A stretch of 64,000 nucleotides of DNA from Bimastos eiseni (GCA_959347315.1 OY365809.1:9153000-9216999); one strand, 5' to 3'. Positions 22,153 to 33,410 are shown, counted from the stretch's first letter. The notes: generated by a model from the sequence alone, not told the origin. Numbers and translations: made by a program.

Positions 22153-23915
22153 GCTGTATTATAGGGTTTATAGTTGAACAATTGGGTCAAAATTAACTTC
22201 CAAAATAAATTTTTGTGAAATGTAACAATTGAGTCAAAATTAACTTCAAAATAATTTATGTAACAATTGATGTGATACTTGTGTTGGCTATCACTGTAAT
22301 CATCGGTGGAGATCAATTGAATTTGTTACGTGTGATTATCGGGTATTATCAAATGAATTGCAAGCCACACGAGGAGAGGTGTGTAAGGAGGATATCGTTA
22401 TTGAAGTTATCGATTGCGTTTATCCCATTGATTTAGTTCTGGCGCTTGGTCAGTCACTTGTATTTTAAAGATAACAAATCAGCTTATTTTTGTTTTACTT
22501 TACTTATAATATTCATCTTGTTATTCATCATCTGTTGGAATTAGTTGTTGGCACTTTCACACTGTAACCGACGCATTTTCACCAGTGAAGCAATTAATGC
22601 TGCTTTGTCCTTGTAAACGTATTTCCATATTGGAAATTGTTGTGAGCAGTTATACATGTCTGTTATATCTTAGTTTTAGTTAACGAATTGAAATGTTGCA
22701 CTTATTCTCATAGACAGCATTATCTTTATCTTCTTTCAAAGGGAAAATGTTATATTCGTGAGGCATTTCTAGTGCCAGAACATAAGTCTGTTTGCTTGTA
22801 TTCTTTTTTTCTTTTTATGTAAACACTGATAACAATTGCGTAGCTCGAATTAAATATCCGTAGTGTGTGTGTGAGTGTGTTGTTTTGACTCACACACAGG
22901 ATATTACGGAGTTGCCACTTGAGGTATCATTCCAGCATGAATCAGGCTTTCAGCTTTTGTACCAGGAGCCATGTCATTTGAGACACCTAAGGCTCAAAGT
23001 TTTTGCACTGCAACAAAGTGACGTTGAGCCAGACAATCCGCTTTCTGGCATCCGGTCACAGTGTCTGATCTCTGCTGCTGTACAATTTTCCAATAGTCAA
23101 AGTCTTCAGTGGCAATTTCTTGGGCTTTTAATTCCGTTTCCTTCCCCTTAGCAATTGACCATTTAACGATTCACCATGCCTCTAATTCAAGTATTGACGT
23201 CTGGAACGTAAATCCTTTATTATTCATTCTCTCTTGTATTATTCAAAGTGATGCTTAAACTGACAATCAGCTTTCTGGCTTTGAGCCAAAGTAGCTGAGC
23301 TTTGTATATGCACAGTTTGTCTGTAGGAGTTGACTGGGTCATTCTGCTACTGTTGGCTTTGGTGTCTGGTGTTAACAGATATATTGCTTTTGAAGAAGTT
23401 GTAGCAGTAGATATTTACTTTTAACTAAGGCATACAGTGAACGTTTGTTAAATCTCCGACAAAATTAAATGTTACTTTGATTTTACATTGATTTACCTTG
23501 TTACCATGATACCTTGATTTTATTTAATGTAATAACATTTCCGGTGGCACAAGTGTTGCAAGAGAAAGTAGCACACATTATTGCTCAAGTGTAGAGAAAA
23601 TTTACAATTCATGTCTGTTAATTTTAAATTGTTTATAATAGCTAATTTGCATGCTTTGATAATGACTAATGTTCTATACATGTTTGACAAGATTTTACGT
23701 GTTTTAAAAGACTAACTTTTGAAAGAAATTGGTAAAGATGAACGTCCGTATATGATTCATCGTAGGGTCATCCATTGACAACATCCTCAAGGGTTACCCA
23801 CCTTGACCTCTTCCTTCCTTGTTTAGCATTACCATTTCAATCCTATATTTCGAGTCCACAATCATACGGAGTTCTAAGGTTAGGCGCCCTAGTCTGGGCC
23901 TTCACAATAATCACG
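22153..23915. other. Unassigned DNA left of the Polinton
   Basis: Contains near-repeats of AACAATTGxGTCAAAATTAACTTC (22170-22240) and one coding-like stretch at 22903-23151. Nothing else is recognised. Confidence 0.4.
22903..23151 (+). CDS. Possible exon, unrecognised
   Basis: After an acceptor-like CACACACAG at 22894-22902 a frame stays open for 82 codons to TAG, with ordinary composition (DITELPLEVSFQHESGFQLL, then SDVEPDNPLSGIR). I recognise no domain and no partner exon. It could be a stray terminal exon, a retro-derived relic or chance. The function is unknown. Confidence 0.2.
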   Translation: MTELPLEVSFQHESGFQLLYQEPCHLRHLRLKVFALQQSDVEPDNPLSGIRSQCLISAAVQFSNSQSLQWQFLGLLIPFPSP

Positions 23916-23921
23916 GCTAGC
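23916..23921. repeat. Left 6-bp target site duplication of the Polinton
   Basis: GCTAGC directly outside the left inverted repeat, matched by GCTAGC at 28457-28462. Six bases is the usual Polinton duplication length. The word is a palindrome, so it could also be the outermost part of the inverted repeat. Confidence 0.7.
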
Positions 23922-24197
23922 AGTAGTAGGAAAGTGAGCTACCTGGGACAATTGACCAATATTATGGTCAATTCACCCACCTAATTGGTTACAAAACGTA
24001 TTATTAACATATAATTAGGTTCAAAAATCACAACAACCAACATCATGGTTCTAATACCAACCAAATAGGCCACCAGAAAAATGAGCCACAATTCATGCAC
24101 AAGACGTCACGGGAATTTCCAATAGTTTCGATGATGAGTCATCACGTGGCCACCAAGTCTTCATTATCAACCCAGGAATTAAATGACTCAGGATGAC
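23922..24197. repeat. Left terminal inverted repeat of the Polinton
   Basis: Matches the reverse complement of 28160-28456 almost throughout, including CAATTGACCAATAT near the tip and GATGATGAGTCATCACGTGG near the inner end. It lacks two short stretches present in the right arm. A partial extra copy of the GATGATGAGTCATC segment follows at about 24205-24235. Confidence 0.92.
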
Positions 24198-24269
24198 GAA
24201 GCCATTCCAATAGTTTTGATGATGAGTCATCGTTCAACAAACTAAAAAAAACATTCTTTCATATATGAA

Positions 24270-25200
24270 ATGAATGAAAATATTTCTCCTCTTTCACTTA
24301 AAGGAATGCCAACACAATATAAAATGAAATACACAAAAAAGACTGTTTTTGAATTAAGAAAAATTGCGAAACAGAAAGGCATGGTTGGTTATACGAGACT
24401 GCGTAAAGCGGATTTGATTGCTAAAATTGAAGCTCACGGGGCTCAAACACTCATCCCCTCATATTTTACACCAATCTCATCCAATGCTAGTTTGATGGAC
24501 GCACCCGTTCCCGACATTAGAGTTCCAACACTCGTTCCCATGCCAGCTACGACAGCACGAAAAATATTCGTTAAGACTTAAGTCTGCTATTAATACATTC
24601 GCAAAGTGGATTGAAGGGTACATACCTGAAGAACCAAGGAGAAAGGTGAACGAGAATATAGAAGCACTGAATGCTAAAATGAATTCTATATTCGGTAAAA
24701 TTCTTATGAAAACACGCGAAGTAGAAGAGACGGCCACAGCTATCAAGGGCTTCACGAAACAATACACGGTCGAAGGAGCAAACGGAATTGACGCCACATC
24801 TTTTCTTGACACCGTTCGAGCACAGGCGGTAGACTTGTTGACTAAAAATCGACAGACTAATGTTAATTTCATCCTTACCTGCCCAATGGAGCGTATTGAT
24901 ATGAAATCCGGGCAAGTAGATACCGAGGATTTTCCGTTTTGTTCAAAGACTGAGGTGGTTCTAGACTCCACCGATAGGAGCGATATTTACAACAATGCGA
25001 AAGATAAAATCCTAGAGTCTATGGCAGCCTTCCAGATGCGAGGTAGTGACTGGAGACTTAGAGCGGCTCAAAAATTAGAAATCAACACGGTTGCTTATAA
25101 ACCGCTGAAGGGTAGTTCTTACATTCCACTACCGAAATGTCTAGCGAGTAAAAAGGCTATTGTTAATATGAAGAACAAAGACGACGAATGCTTCAAGTGA
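24270..25200 (+). pseudogene. Polinton SAP-like/N-terminal polymerase-region protein, frameshifted
   Basis: The first part (24270 to about 24565) starts at ATG and carries a helix-extended-loop-helix segment, FELRKIAKQKGMVGYTRLRK, then ADLIAKIEAHG. This resembles SAP or Rho-N DNA-binding folds. A one-base frame change near 24560-24580 moves the frame to the second part, which ends at TGA 25198-25200. That part ends with GSSYIPLPK and NKDDECFK, which directly precede the polymerase segments downstream. I infer one original protein or a tight pair. The deduced activity is DNA binding or polymerase accessory; the copy is broken. Confidence 0.75.
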
Positions 25201-25207
25201 CGAACAT

Positions 25208-26008
25208 TCGGAAAAAATAACGAAAGAATTAATAAAACAATCTGAGGAACTTGATTGGTTCAGCATTGAATTCCCAGTCGCAGTGGATGCTAACGTGATA
25301 AGTAAGTTTGAGATAAATAATAATATTAGTATTAATGTTTTCGGTCACGAGAAAGATGTTTACCTATTCCCACTATATTTATCGAGGCACGAGAGCGATA
25401 TCGATGTAGATCTATTACTCATCTCTGATGGAGAATAGAAGCATTGGTGTTGGATAAAGAACTTTAACAGATTGATGGCGGTTCACACAGAAAACTCATG
25501 CAATTCGATGCATTATTGTAAAAGATGTTTGATAGGATATAGAAATATAGAGTCATTAAATAAACATACCGAGTACTGTTCCTAACACGCGGCTCAAAAG
25601 ATAGAACTTCCAGAACCAGGAACTATGTAAAGTTAAAAAAATTATTATCGAAAGATGAGAGTTCCCTTTGTCGTGTACGCCGATTTTGAATCTTTCATAA
25701 GACCTATAGACGCCTGTCAACCAGATCCCAACATGTCTTACACCAACAGATATCAAAAACACGTTCCAAGTTTTTTCTGCTATTATATAAAATGTTTTGA
25801 CGATGACCTATATTCGCAAGCTTCTGTGACGTTCACAGCAAAGAGCGAAGATGATGATGTAGCTCAGATATTCGTAGACAGTCTTATAGAAAATATAAAA
25901 GATATCTATGATCGATTTAAATGCCCTAAGAAAATGATATTTGGAAAGAAAGAACAGGCGCTATTCGATTCCGCTATCGTTTGTCACATATGCGAAGGCG
26001 AAGTCTGA
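25208..26008 (+). pseudogene. Protein-primed DNA polymerase B (Polinton), truncated, with stops
   Basis: One frame runs from about 25208 with in-frame stops at 25436, 25583, 25628 and 25634. Upstream of the last stops it holds a CxxC/HxxxC zinc-finger-like patch. From 25655 it reads MRVPFVVYADFESF, the exonuclease I (DxE) motif of family B polymerases. It then runs to CHICEGEV and stops at 26006-26008. The rest of the exonuclease domain and all polymerase motifs are missing, cut at a junction near 26000 with the opposite-strand ATPase. The product cannot be functional. Confidence 0.88.
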
Positions 26009-26765
26009 TCTATCACTACAAATCCATGAGGTTGCTCCCAGGCTGTTTCACATAGTTTCTTAAACTCATCCTTAGACATGTCTGTACTTACGTGATCGTG
26101 GTAAATGTGATTAATATTTTTCTGATCTTGAGCAAGCAAGCAGATAAAGTTTGCATTCTCTCTGATTGTCTGTCTAGGTAGTTTGAAATAATTTTGAGCG
26201 AGGTAGAAGCAATCAACATTACTATGCCTTCCCCAGATGTAGTAGGTCTCACATTTATTTTGCTTTTCTAACTGTAAATCATTGAAAATCATATAGTTTT
26301 TCTTTTCACGATTCAAGTCTCTCGGGTCTGCCACGTCTTCCGATGATTCAAAGAACTTACAGCAGATATCAGATTTTTTATACAAGTGTATAAAATGTTT
26401 AGCCATTGCCTCAACTACTACTAAGGCCGCTACGGCTACTCAACTACTAAGGCCGGCGGAACATTTAGTCTCATGGTCTCGTCTTGGCAATTGAATAGCC
26501 CGATGATGGATTCTTTCGGTATTTTTTCCTCAAATGCTTGCTTGAGTATTTTATACTCTGGTTGAAAAGAGAGATCTTCCCAATACTTGCAGATTGTCGT
26601 AGTCTAGCCATCCTGGTCTTAGAAGTAGGTTCAACAATAGAGTCGTCTTACCGCATCCAGACTTTCCTACGATTAACCCTCTTATACTTCTAGGTAAAAG
26701 AGGATTATTGAATCTCTTAGATAATACGTCGTTGCATGATAAATCTTGACTTCCATTTTAAATAT
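26001..26765 (-). pseudogene. FtsK/HerA-type packaging ATPase (Polinton), broken
   Basis: Minus strand. The Walker A motif GKSGCGKTT lies at 26641-26667. The C-terminal half (about 26006-26406) contains YMIFNDLQLEKQ, a Walker B-like strand, then YIWGRHSNVDCFYLAQNYF, typical of Polinton/adintovirus genome-packaging ATPases. Such enzymes drive DNA into capsids. Frame changes lie between the two halves, and a small duplicated CGGCCTTAGTAGT patch (26410-26460) interrupts them. The last codons run into polymerase sequence at the deletion junction. Confidence 0.85.
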
Positions 26766-26771
26766 TTCTCA

Positions 26772-26970
26772 ATGTATTTAAAAAGGATGTATTGCGTAAA
26801 GTGTAAAACTCGTGCTGAAACTAAAATATTCAAAATGCTCAAACGAAGAATGGACGGTCAATGCTTAGAGGCACGTGTGATATATGTGGAAAGACAAAGA
26901 CACAATTCGTGAAGTCTTCTGAAGGTGGTGATTTAGTTGGATCTTTAAATTCGGTTACCAGCGGTATTTA
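26772..26970 (+). pseudogene. Small zinc-ribbon protein (Polinton), frameshifted
   Basis: An ATG at 26772 or 26788 leads to YCVKCK (first CxxC at 26793-26804). About 75 bases later, in another frame, TCDICG supplies the second CxxC (26876-26887). Together they make a CxxC-CxxC ribbon of the kind encoded by small Polinton/adintovirus genes. The frame change lies between the pairs. Its molecular role is not known to me. Confidence 0.6.
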
Positions 26971-26998
26971 GCTGCCGTGGGCTAAATATCCAGGTGAG

Positions 26999-28145
26999 AT
27001 GCACTTGCCGGGACATTCGTTTACTGGTCCTGGTACTAGACTTGATTTGAGGCTGAATTCCGATGGAACTCCTAAGGATTGGTCGAAGCCCGTCAATAGA
27101 GTCGACAACGCTGCATATCATTACGATTTAGCTTACGGTCAGCACTCCGATACAGCTTCTAGGAATGTCGCCGATAGAACGATAGTTAATGAATTGAATA
27201 ATATTCCTAATCCTAGCTTACGAGAGCGTATAGAAAGAAGTCTTGTCAAACCTATATTATCTACCAAAGCTAGTCTCGGATTAGGTTTAAAAAAGCCTTT
27301 ACAATGGACTGATGAGCTCGCGGATGAGTTACATAAACCCGTAGTAAGACGTTTTAGGAAGAGGAAGGTGCACGTTGGTGGAATAGATGACATATGGGCT
27401 GCTGATTTAGTCGATATGCAGAGTTTCGCTAAAGATAACGATGGCGTGAAATACTTACTAACCGTAATAGATGTGTTTTCCAAGAACGGTTGGATTGTAC
27501 CATTAAATGATAAGTGTGGAAAAGCTACGGCTAGTGGCTTCGTGAAAATATTCGAGAGCGGTAGAAGACCAGGCAAGTTTGGGCGGATAAAGGTAAAGAA
27601 TTTTATAATAAAGACGTTAAGAAATTAGTCGAATTGTATCCTACGGAGAACGAAGGAAAGTCGTGCGTTGTTGAGCGTTGGAATAGAACAATGCGTGAAA
27701 AAATGTTTAAGTATTTTAGAGCTAATTCAACTAGACAATATATCGATGTGTTGGATGAAATGGTTAGTAATTATAATGGAACTAGGCATTCTTCCATTAA
27801 AATGACACCCTTTAAAGCTAGTTTGAAAATGAATGAAAAGGTAGTTTGGATGAACTTATACGGTGATGAGATCTCGGAACCTATTATACCCAGGTTTTCG
27901 ATCGGTGATAAAGTTTGAATGACGAAGAAGAAGTACATCTTTGAAAAAGGTTTTACACCGAGATGGACGGAAGAGATCTTCACAATTTCAAAGATTCAAT
28001 ACACGGATCCACCAACTTATAAGATCACTGACTATAATGGTGAGGAAATACAGGGCTCATTTTACGAATAGGAGCTACAGAAGACTACTCAAGTTATATT
28101 TAGAATAGAAAACGTTATCAGTAAACGGAGAAACAAGTCGCTGGT
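26999..28145 (+). pseudogene. Phospholipase A2-like domain joined to retroviral-type integrase (Polinton), broken
   Basis: ATG at 26999. Residues about 1-60 form a parvovirus-like phospholipase A2 domain (calcium-loop GPGTRLDL; catalytic helix DNAAYHYDLAYG). The helix position that normally holds the catalytic His is Tyr. From about residue 125 an rve-type integrase core begins (AADLVDMQSF with the first acidic residue; LLTVIDVFSKNGWI). A one-base frame change near 27582 shifts to the frame with the second Asp (DKGKEF) and the glutamate (CVVERWNRT). In-frame stops follow at 27916 and about 28069, within a basic C-terminal, chromodomain-like part. Integrase inserts the element; the lipase would act in virion entry. 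Both are inactive here. Confidence 0.87.
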
Positions 28146-28159
28146 GAAATGATTGGGTC

Positions 28160-28456
28160 ATCATCCTGAGTCATTTAATTCCTGGGTTGATAATGAAGAC
28201 TTGATGGCCACGTGATGACTCATCATCGAAACTATTGGAAATTCTCGTGACGTTTGACCAGGGGCTTGTGCATGAATTGTGGCTCATTTTTCTGGTGGCC
28301 TATTTGGTTGGTATTAGAACCATGATGTTAGTTGTTGTGATTTTTGGTGATTTTGTAACCTAATTATAGGTTAATAATACGTTTTGTAACCTATTAGGTG
28401 GGTGAATTGACCATGATATTGGTCAATTGTCCCAGGTAGCTCACTTTCCTACTACT
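28160..28456. repeat. Right terminal inverted repeat of the Polinton
   Basis: Inverted copy of 23922-24197, slightly longer owing to two short insertions (an extra ACAAAATCACC-like piece and a CCCCTGGTCAAA-like piece). It ends TTCCTACTACT at 28456. Confidence 0.92.
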
Positions 28457-28462
28457 GCTAGC
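28457..28462. repeat. Right 6-bp target site duplication
   Basis: GCTAGC, the same as at 23916-23921. Confidence 0.7.
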
Positions 28463-30449
28463 CCCAATATTGGGATAAGTGCTACTGGCTGTTTTTTACT
28501 GCGGCATCCGTTAAAGGGATCGCAATGATATGGATATACAGACTGTCTGCTCTGTGACTGAAGTTGTTCAAAGCACAGATTGTTCAGAAACAACTTTATC
28601 CACAAGATTTGTAAGCGGCTGAGATCCGTACGAGCAGAGCCCCCCGGGATCGCCGCCTCTGTGTACGAGGTGTAGTCCCTTCTCCCCTTCACCGCATTTG
28701 GGTGACACTTTCTTTCCTGTCTTTAGGCAGAGATTGCATCTTTGGTGGATTTACACAACTATTCACTCTTACTAAGTTGTAATATACATGGGATGGGTCT
28801 GTAAAGTCACATTTTTTTGAATTCTGTTGTTTTGTTTACTTCAATGTATTGAAATTTTTAATTGATATGTAATTGAATTGCTTAAGTTTTTTGTTTCATT
28901 TTATGTGTTTTAGGGAATGCGTATTAATGTGATAACAGATGAGCAGTTGCTTTGCCCTCTTTTAACATTTTAACACTACTAAGATGCATTTTAAACTTAG
29001 TGTTTGCCTGTAATTACTGAATTATGAAAATGTTTTTCAAAACAGTACTCACGGTTGAAGAGTTAGAGCCGCTTTCAAAATAGTATTCTCTTCTGAAGAA
29101 TATACAGTGTATTAGAAAATTTAATAGTATGGGTCTACTTGCTTCGGACAAGTACAAAGATATGAGGGTCACGTAGAAGTTGGTCTCGAGTATGGTCGTG
29201 CTGAAGAATTGCAATCAAGGCTGCCCGATATCTTTCTCCGCCGCAAGAGTTATTGCTGGAGTAATGGAATAGACCGGAATTAGGATGGCTTCATAGGGAC
29301 GTCCACTGTGGTCTCCAATGGATGATGGTTGTACTCCATATGGCAGAGATATTGTGGAGCATAAGACCATTCAAAGCTTTGATAGTCACACAGTGGATCG
29401 GTGACATCTGATCTTGTCCATCCATACACCATGTGCGACAGAGTTTAGCACCAACTTAGCTATTAGACCTGATGGAACTGTTTTGTTTTCTGCTTGTTTG
29501 GTTATGAATAACAACTGAAAAACAACTGTCTTCCTTGAGTTAATTACTGTTAATTTAATAGGCATTTATAAAATCATAATCACTGTTATAGGCTTTATAT
29601 TTCTTTGTTAGTTGATTGATGAACTTTGAAAATATTCAATGATAGACAAGTATTTCACTACAGTTTACCAGCCTAATGAGTGAAACCTGTAAAGATGAAT
29701 TTTCGAACAATGAGTGTCATTTGACCTGCAACAAAGTTGCAGTGACTTTTGCCAAAATAGGTATATGCAAGTGTTTATTAAATGGTCGTCAGCAGCAGGT
29801 CTCTTGTAATTGTAGCCTATGAAAACTCATAAGTCGAATGGCCCTTTTGAAAAACCTGTTGTTGTGTGTAATGGGTATAGGATGTTCTTGTGCTTTACAT
29901 AAGAGGTTAATTGGTCATACATAACCATTTCATATAACTTGGAAAAGAGAGTTGGTTATAGATATGGGTCTGTAGTTAGAATCTCACATTTGTAACCTTT
30001 GCCATCTGACTTGGAAATGCACCTGTTCCTTGGTAGCAATTTATCTCACTTGAGGGTCAGCAATCAGGTCCATGTCCATGCCACAATACAGCAGTCCCAT
30101 CTCATCTGTACCTGATTACCTGAACTATGCGTTAGCCTAAGTGTCTTACAGTCTATAAGCAGTTCCTGTGAGCATGTATGTGGGAGGACAGAGTAGACCG
30201 ATGGTGACACACAAGTATTCAAAACTATTCATGGTAGGTTTTCTCAGCAAGAGGTATTTTGGCTGAAAGCGACTACCAGCAAAACAGGAATTACATTTTC
30301 TGCCATTACTATTTGTTAAGTTGTCATGATTAACAGTCAGCATCAACCTGATGACGGCTGGTAACTGTTTTAGCTCCATTAGTATTAAGACCTCTTTGAA
30401 CAACCAATCATACCAATGAAATCCATTGCATGGTCTGCTGAAAATGAGT
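28463..30449. other. Unassigned DNA with minus-strand coding-like pieces
   Basis: Minus-strand open frames at 28441-28692, 29014-29214, 29215-29370 and 30146-30403. The 29215-29370 piece has an ordinary protein-like composition (see findings). No family is recognised and no exon chain could be built. Confidence 0.35.
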
Positions 30450-31200
30450 GTAGGGCATTTGCCGCCCCCTCTCCGGACATTTGCCTAACCCGGACCAAAG
30501 CCCCTCGGACAAGAGCCCCTCCCTACTAGGACAATTGCCACCCCCACCCCCAGTCTAGACCATAAGCTCGCCCAAATAATATATGCATGCTTGTATGTGT
30601 GAACCTATGATGCATGTTTATATGCAAAATACGCCATGGGTGTGTCCATGTCGGTTACGTGTTACTAAACTTGTAAAATATCTAGTTTTAGCAGGTTGAT
30701 ATATTGCTATGAAGAAGCCAATTTGATACCACGTGATATATAATGGCTGCTGTAAATTTTGAGTGTTTTTGTGCGACATTGATATCTTCACGGCTTATAT
30801 TCTGAGATTATCATCTGTATAAGAGGTATTCGTATAAGAGGTATTCACCCACTCTCGCTCTTATTAACGGGTGATGATTATCGCGTGTCACTAACCAACT
30901 GTAGCTGCTTACTAGTAGCTGACCTTCACCGCTTATTAAGGCGTCACGAACTGTATGCAGTATTTATGCAAGATAAATAAAGATTCAGAACTGGACTAAC
31001 TTTGTCTCATATACGACACGATAATTAGTTGCTTGTCTTCTTATATTTTACATAATGGCTGTTAAATATATAACTTGTCATCATCCGTTCATACTTCACA
31101 CTAGGGGGGCAATTGTCCGGGGGGAAATCTCCTACCCAAAATGGGGGGGGGGGCTTTTGTCCGGAAGGGCTTTTGTCCGGAGGGCAAATGTCTGTTCCCC
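30450..31200. mobile_element. Non-autonomous inverted-repeat element with CCGGACA words
   Basis: The left arm (about 30450-30570) and right arm (about 31095-31200) are imperfect inverted copies. Both are built from short repeats of the type CCGGACAAAAGCCC and GACAATTGCC. The 500-bp interior is non-coding. The target duplication was not resolved. Confidence 0.6.
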
Positions 31201-32780
31201 GCTGAAAGTATAGGTCTATCCATCTAAATGGGGGTGCTGATATAGTTAGGCTCGGCCGACAGATGAGGTTTTCAAAGCGGCTGATAATTACCAGTAGGCA
31301 GTAGGACTAACACTGTCCTTCATCATGAAATCTGCTGAATGGATTGCTGCACATATAAATAGGGAAACCGATATAGTTAGACTCGGCCAACATAGGAGGA
31401 GGAGGAGGATTTGAAAGCGCCTGACTGAGTGAGGGCCGTTAACTCTGTCTCTGGAGATGCATCATCCGCTGCTTACTTGAGATGCAAGGACGAGGAGACG
31501 AGTGGCCGCCGCCGATACCTGTCGTTTCGACGTTATTAAGAGTAATTCAGTGATTAACAGCGGGCAATAAATAAAGCAGCACGTCTGCGCATCTGGCTGG
31601 ACTCTGGGCTCTTATATAGCGCTGGTTGATCCGACGTCTGACCCCATTAGCAAATTGTATGGGTCCATCATCCAGTGGCGGCACCTAGATTTTGCAAGGG
31701 TGATGCGAAGTGGCCGCCGTATTGAAAAGTCCCGAGGCTTCAGCAATAACCACGTGATCACACCAGCCTGGAAGCAGTGGTAATTCGATGCCCTTCCCCA
31801 CCCGGTAAGGTGTCTAGTAATCGAGTGAAATTTTGTCTGTATTGTGTATGATAGTAGGCCCTAGCTATTGCAGACTGTAGTAGGCCTAGCCATGGCCGCT
31901 GGTAGCTTATAGCATTGAGCGCATTTGCAGATAGGTCTAGTGTGGATCCGCTATAGGCCGACTAGTGTCCCTGTGTACTGTTCACTTAGAGTAGGCTACC
32001 TTTAGTACAAACAATTTACGAAATTTTCTTAAACTTTGAAAATTTAAATCAATTTAAATTATCAATATGTTTAATTATTTAAAAGTGAATTATGTGAATA
32101 GGCAAGTAATAGGCCTAAATTATAGGCCTAGTTATTGAATTACGACTACTAACAGGCTTCCTACCTGAAAGTGAAAACACCAAACCGCCAGTTACCAACA
32201 ACCAGAAATGTTTTGCGGGATTCAAGACTTGATAGGTTGGATAAGAGTAAAACTTGCATCATGTCTCCTTAGAACATTATCCTAGGGAATGTCTAGCTTT
32301 GAAACGTCAGAAAAAGTATCAGTTTTTGCAGCATTGGACAGAAAAAGAAGAAATTCAATGCGATAAAACTTCATGACGTCATGTACGACGTCATATTAAA
32401 ATATGGATATTGTATAGGGCCTAAGGCTTAAGATGTTGCATTACAAATATTAGCAGTCATTATGAATCATAGTTGCCTTTGAGAAATTTGTGAAAGTTCT
32501 GTCTCAATAGGAGTTGCAAAGTTGCGAATTATCCTCCAGAAAACATGGACCTGAAATGATAAAATAAAGCATTAAGCGACCGATAATCAACGAGTGTGTT
32601 CGTTTAAATGTTTCTGGACACAGTAGGCCTACGAATTTTTTAAGGGTGTGACTAACTCGCCCAAAAATGTTCCAGATAGGCCTAGCCGAAGTGCCGCCCC
32701 CTCATATCAGCCTCATATGGCCGCCCGATGCGCCCGCACTCTCTGTACCCTCGCGCCATCACTATCGAGCGGATAGGCAA
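31201..32780. other. Intergenic; possible hAT-like end
   Basis: At 31673 CAGTGGCGGCACCTAG resembles a hAT terminal repeat. A weakly inverted partner (GTGCCGCCCC) lies near 32690. With no matching 8-bp flanks the call is weak. The interior is AT-rich and non-coding. Confidence 0.3.
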
Positions 32781-33410
32781 GGAGCCTTGTGGTCCTTGGT
32801 TTAGTAAGCCTTCGGCATCAGCTCTAGCATATTATAGCCTATAGGAGCAGTTAGCATACAAACGCCCATTGAACTATATTAATAGGGAAACGCCGAAGCC
32901 GATCTGCTGATACATGGGGAGCAAGGGACCAGCGTCAATCGACAACGTCAGACGCGACGCTGTGCGATAGCAGACAGAACAATGGCGGCCGGTATTGCTC
33001 GAGTGGATGTCATGTCGGCCGTGTGCTTGATGGACGGTGAAAACCGGACGCTGAACATCAAGAGAGTGCAATCAGATGGACCGTTAACCTGCCAAATGTA
33101 CGGTCAATTAAGGCCCCCTTGTCGCCGTCGACTGTCCTCTCATTTGCGAAGTGGCCTTCTCTGGCCGCGGTGTTAGAAATACGGCTCGACCCAGAAACCG
33201 ACTAGCAGTAGGCCCATGTTCAGAGGCGGCGATCCCCGCGGGGATTTAGCGGGACAGTCCTCTCACCCTTCACCGAGAGGGGACACGTTATACGTTTATC
33301 GCGCGTTGATCACTTTACATGTTCAATGATTTAGCAAAGGACTATAGATTAAGAGGAGGTAAATTTCGGTAGCTGTCTTGCTGATTTTTTTATACACTCT
33401 GCAGACTGTA
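32781..33410. other. GC-richer stretch with a possible first exon
   Basis: Base composition rises compared with both flanks, with several CpGs. ATG at 32982 (context AGAACAATGG, good Kozak match) opens 64 codons beginning MAAGIARVDVMSAVCLMDGE. I recognise no family. It could be a first coding exon with its promoter or an unrelated GC-rich patch. Confidence 0.25.

Larger units (their letters stand above)
23922..28456. mobile_element. Internally deleted Polinton/Maverick (adintovirus-like) element
   Basis: A 4.5-kb element with terminal inverted repeats of about 280-300 bp starting AGTAGTAGGAAAGTG and a 6-bp GCTAGC duplication. It contains pieces of a SAP-like protein, protein-primed family B DNA polymerase, FtsK/HerA-type packaging ATPase (minus strand), a small zinc ribbon, and a phospholipase A2-integrase. 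This set is diagnostic of Polintons and their viral relatives. Full elements are usually 15-20 kb. Here most of the polymerase, the capsid genes and the protease are missing, and every remaining gene is broken, so the copy is dead. The arms agree closely, so insertion was not very ancient. Confidence 0.93.

Noticed and set aside
31673..32702. Complete hAT element
   Set aside because: The left end looks right, but the right partner is weak and no 8-bp duplication matches.
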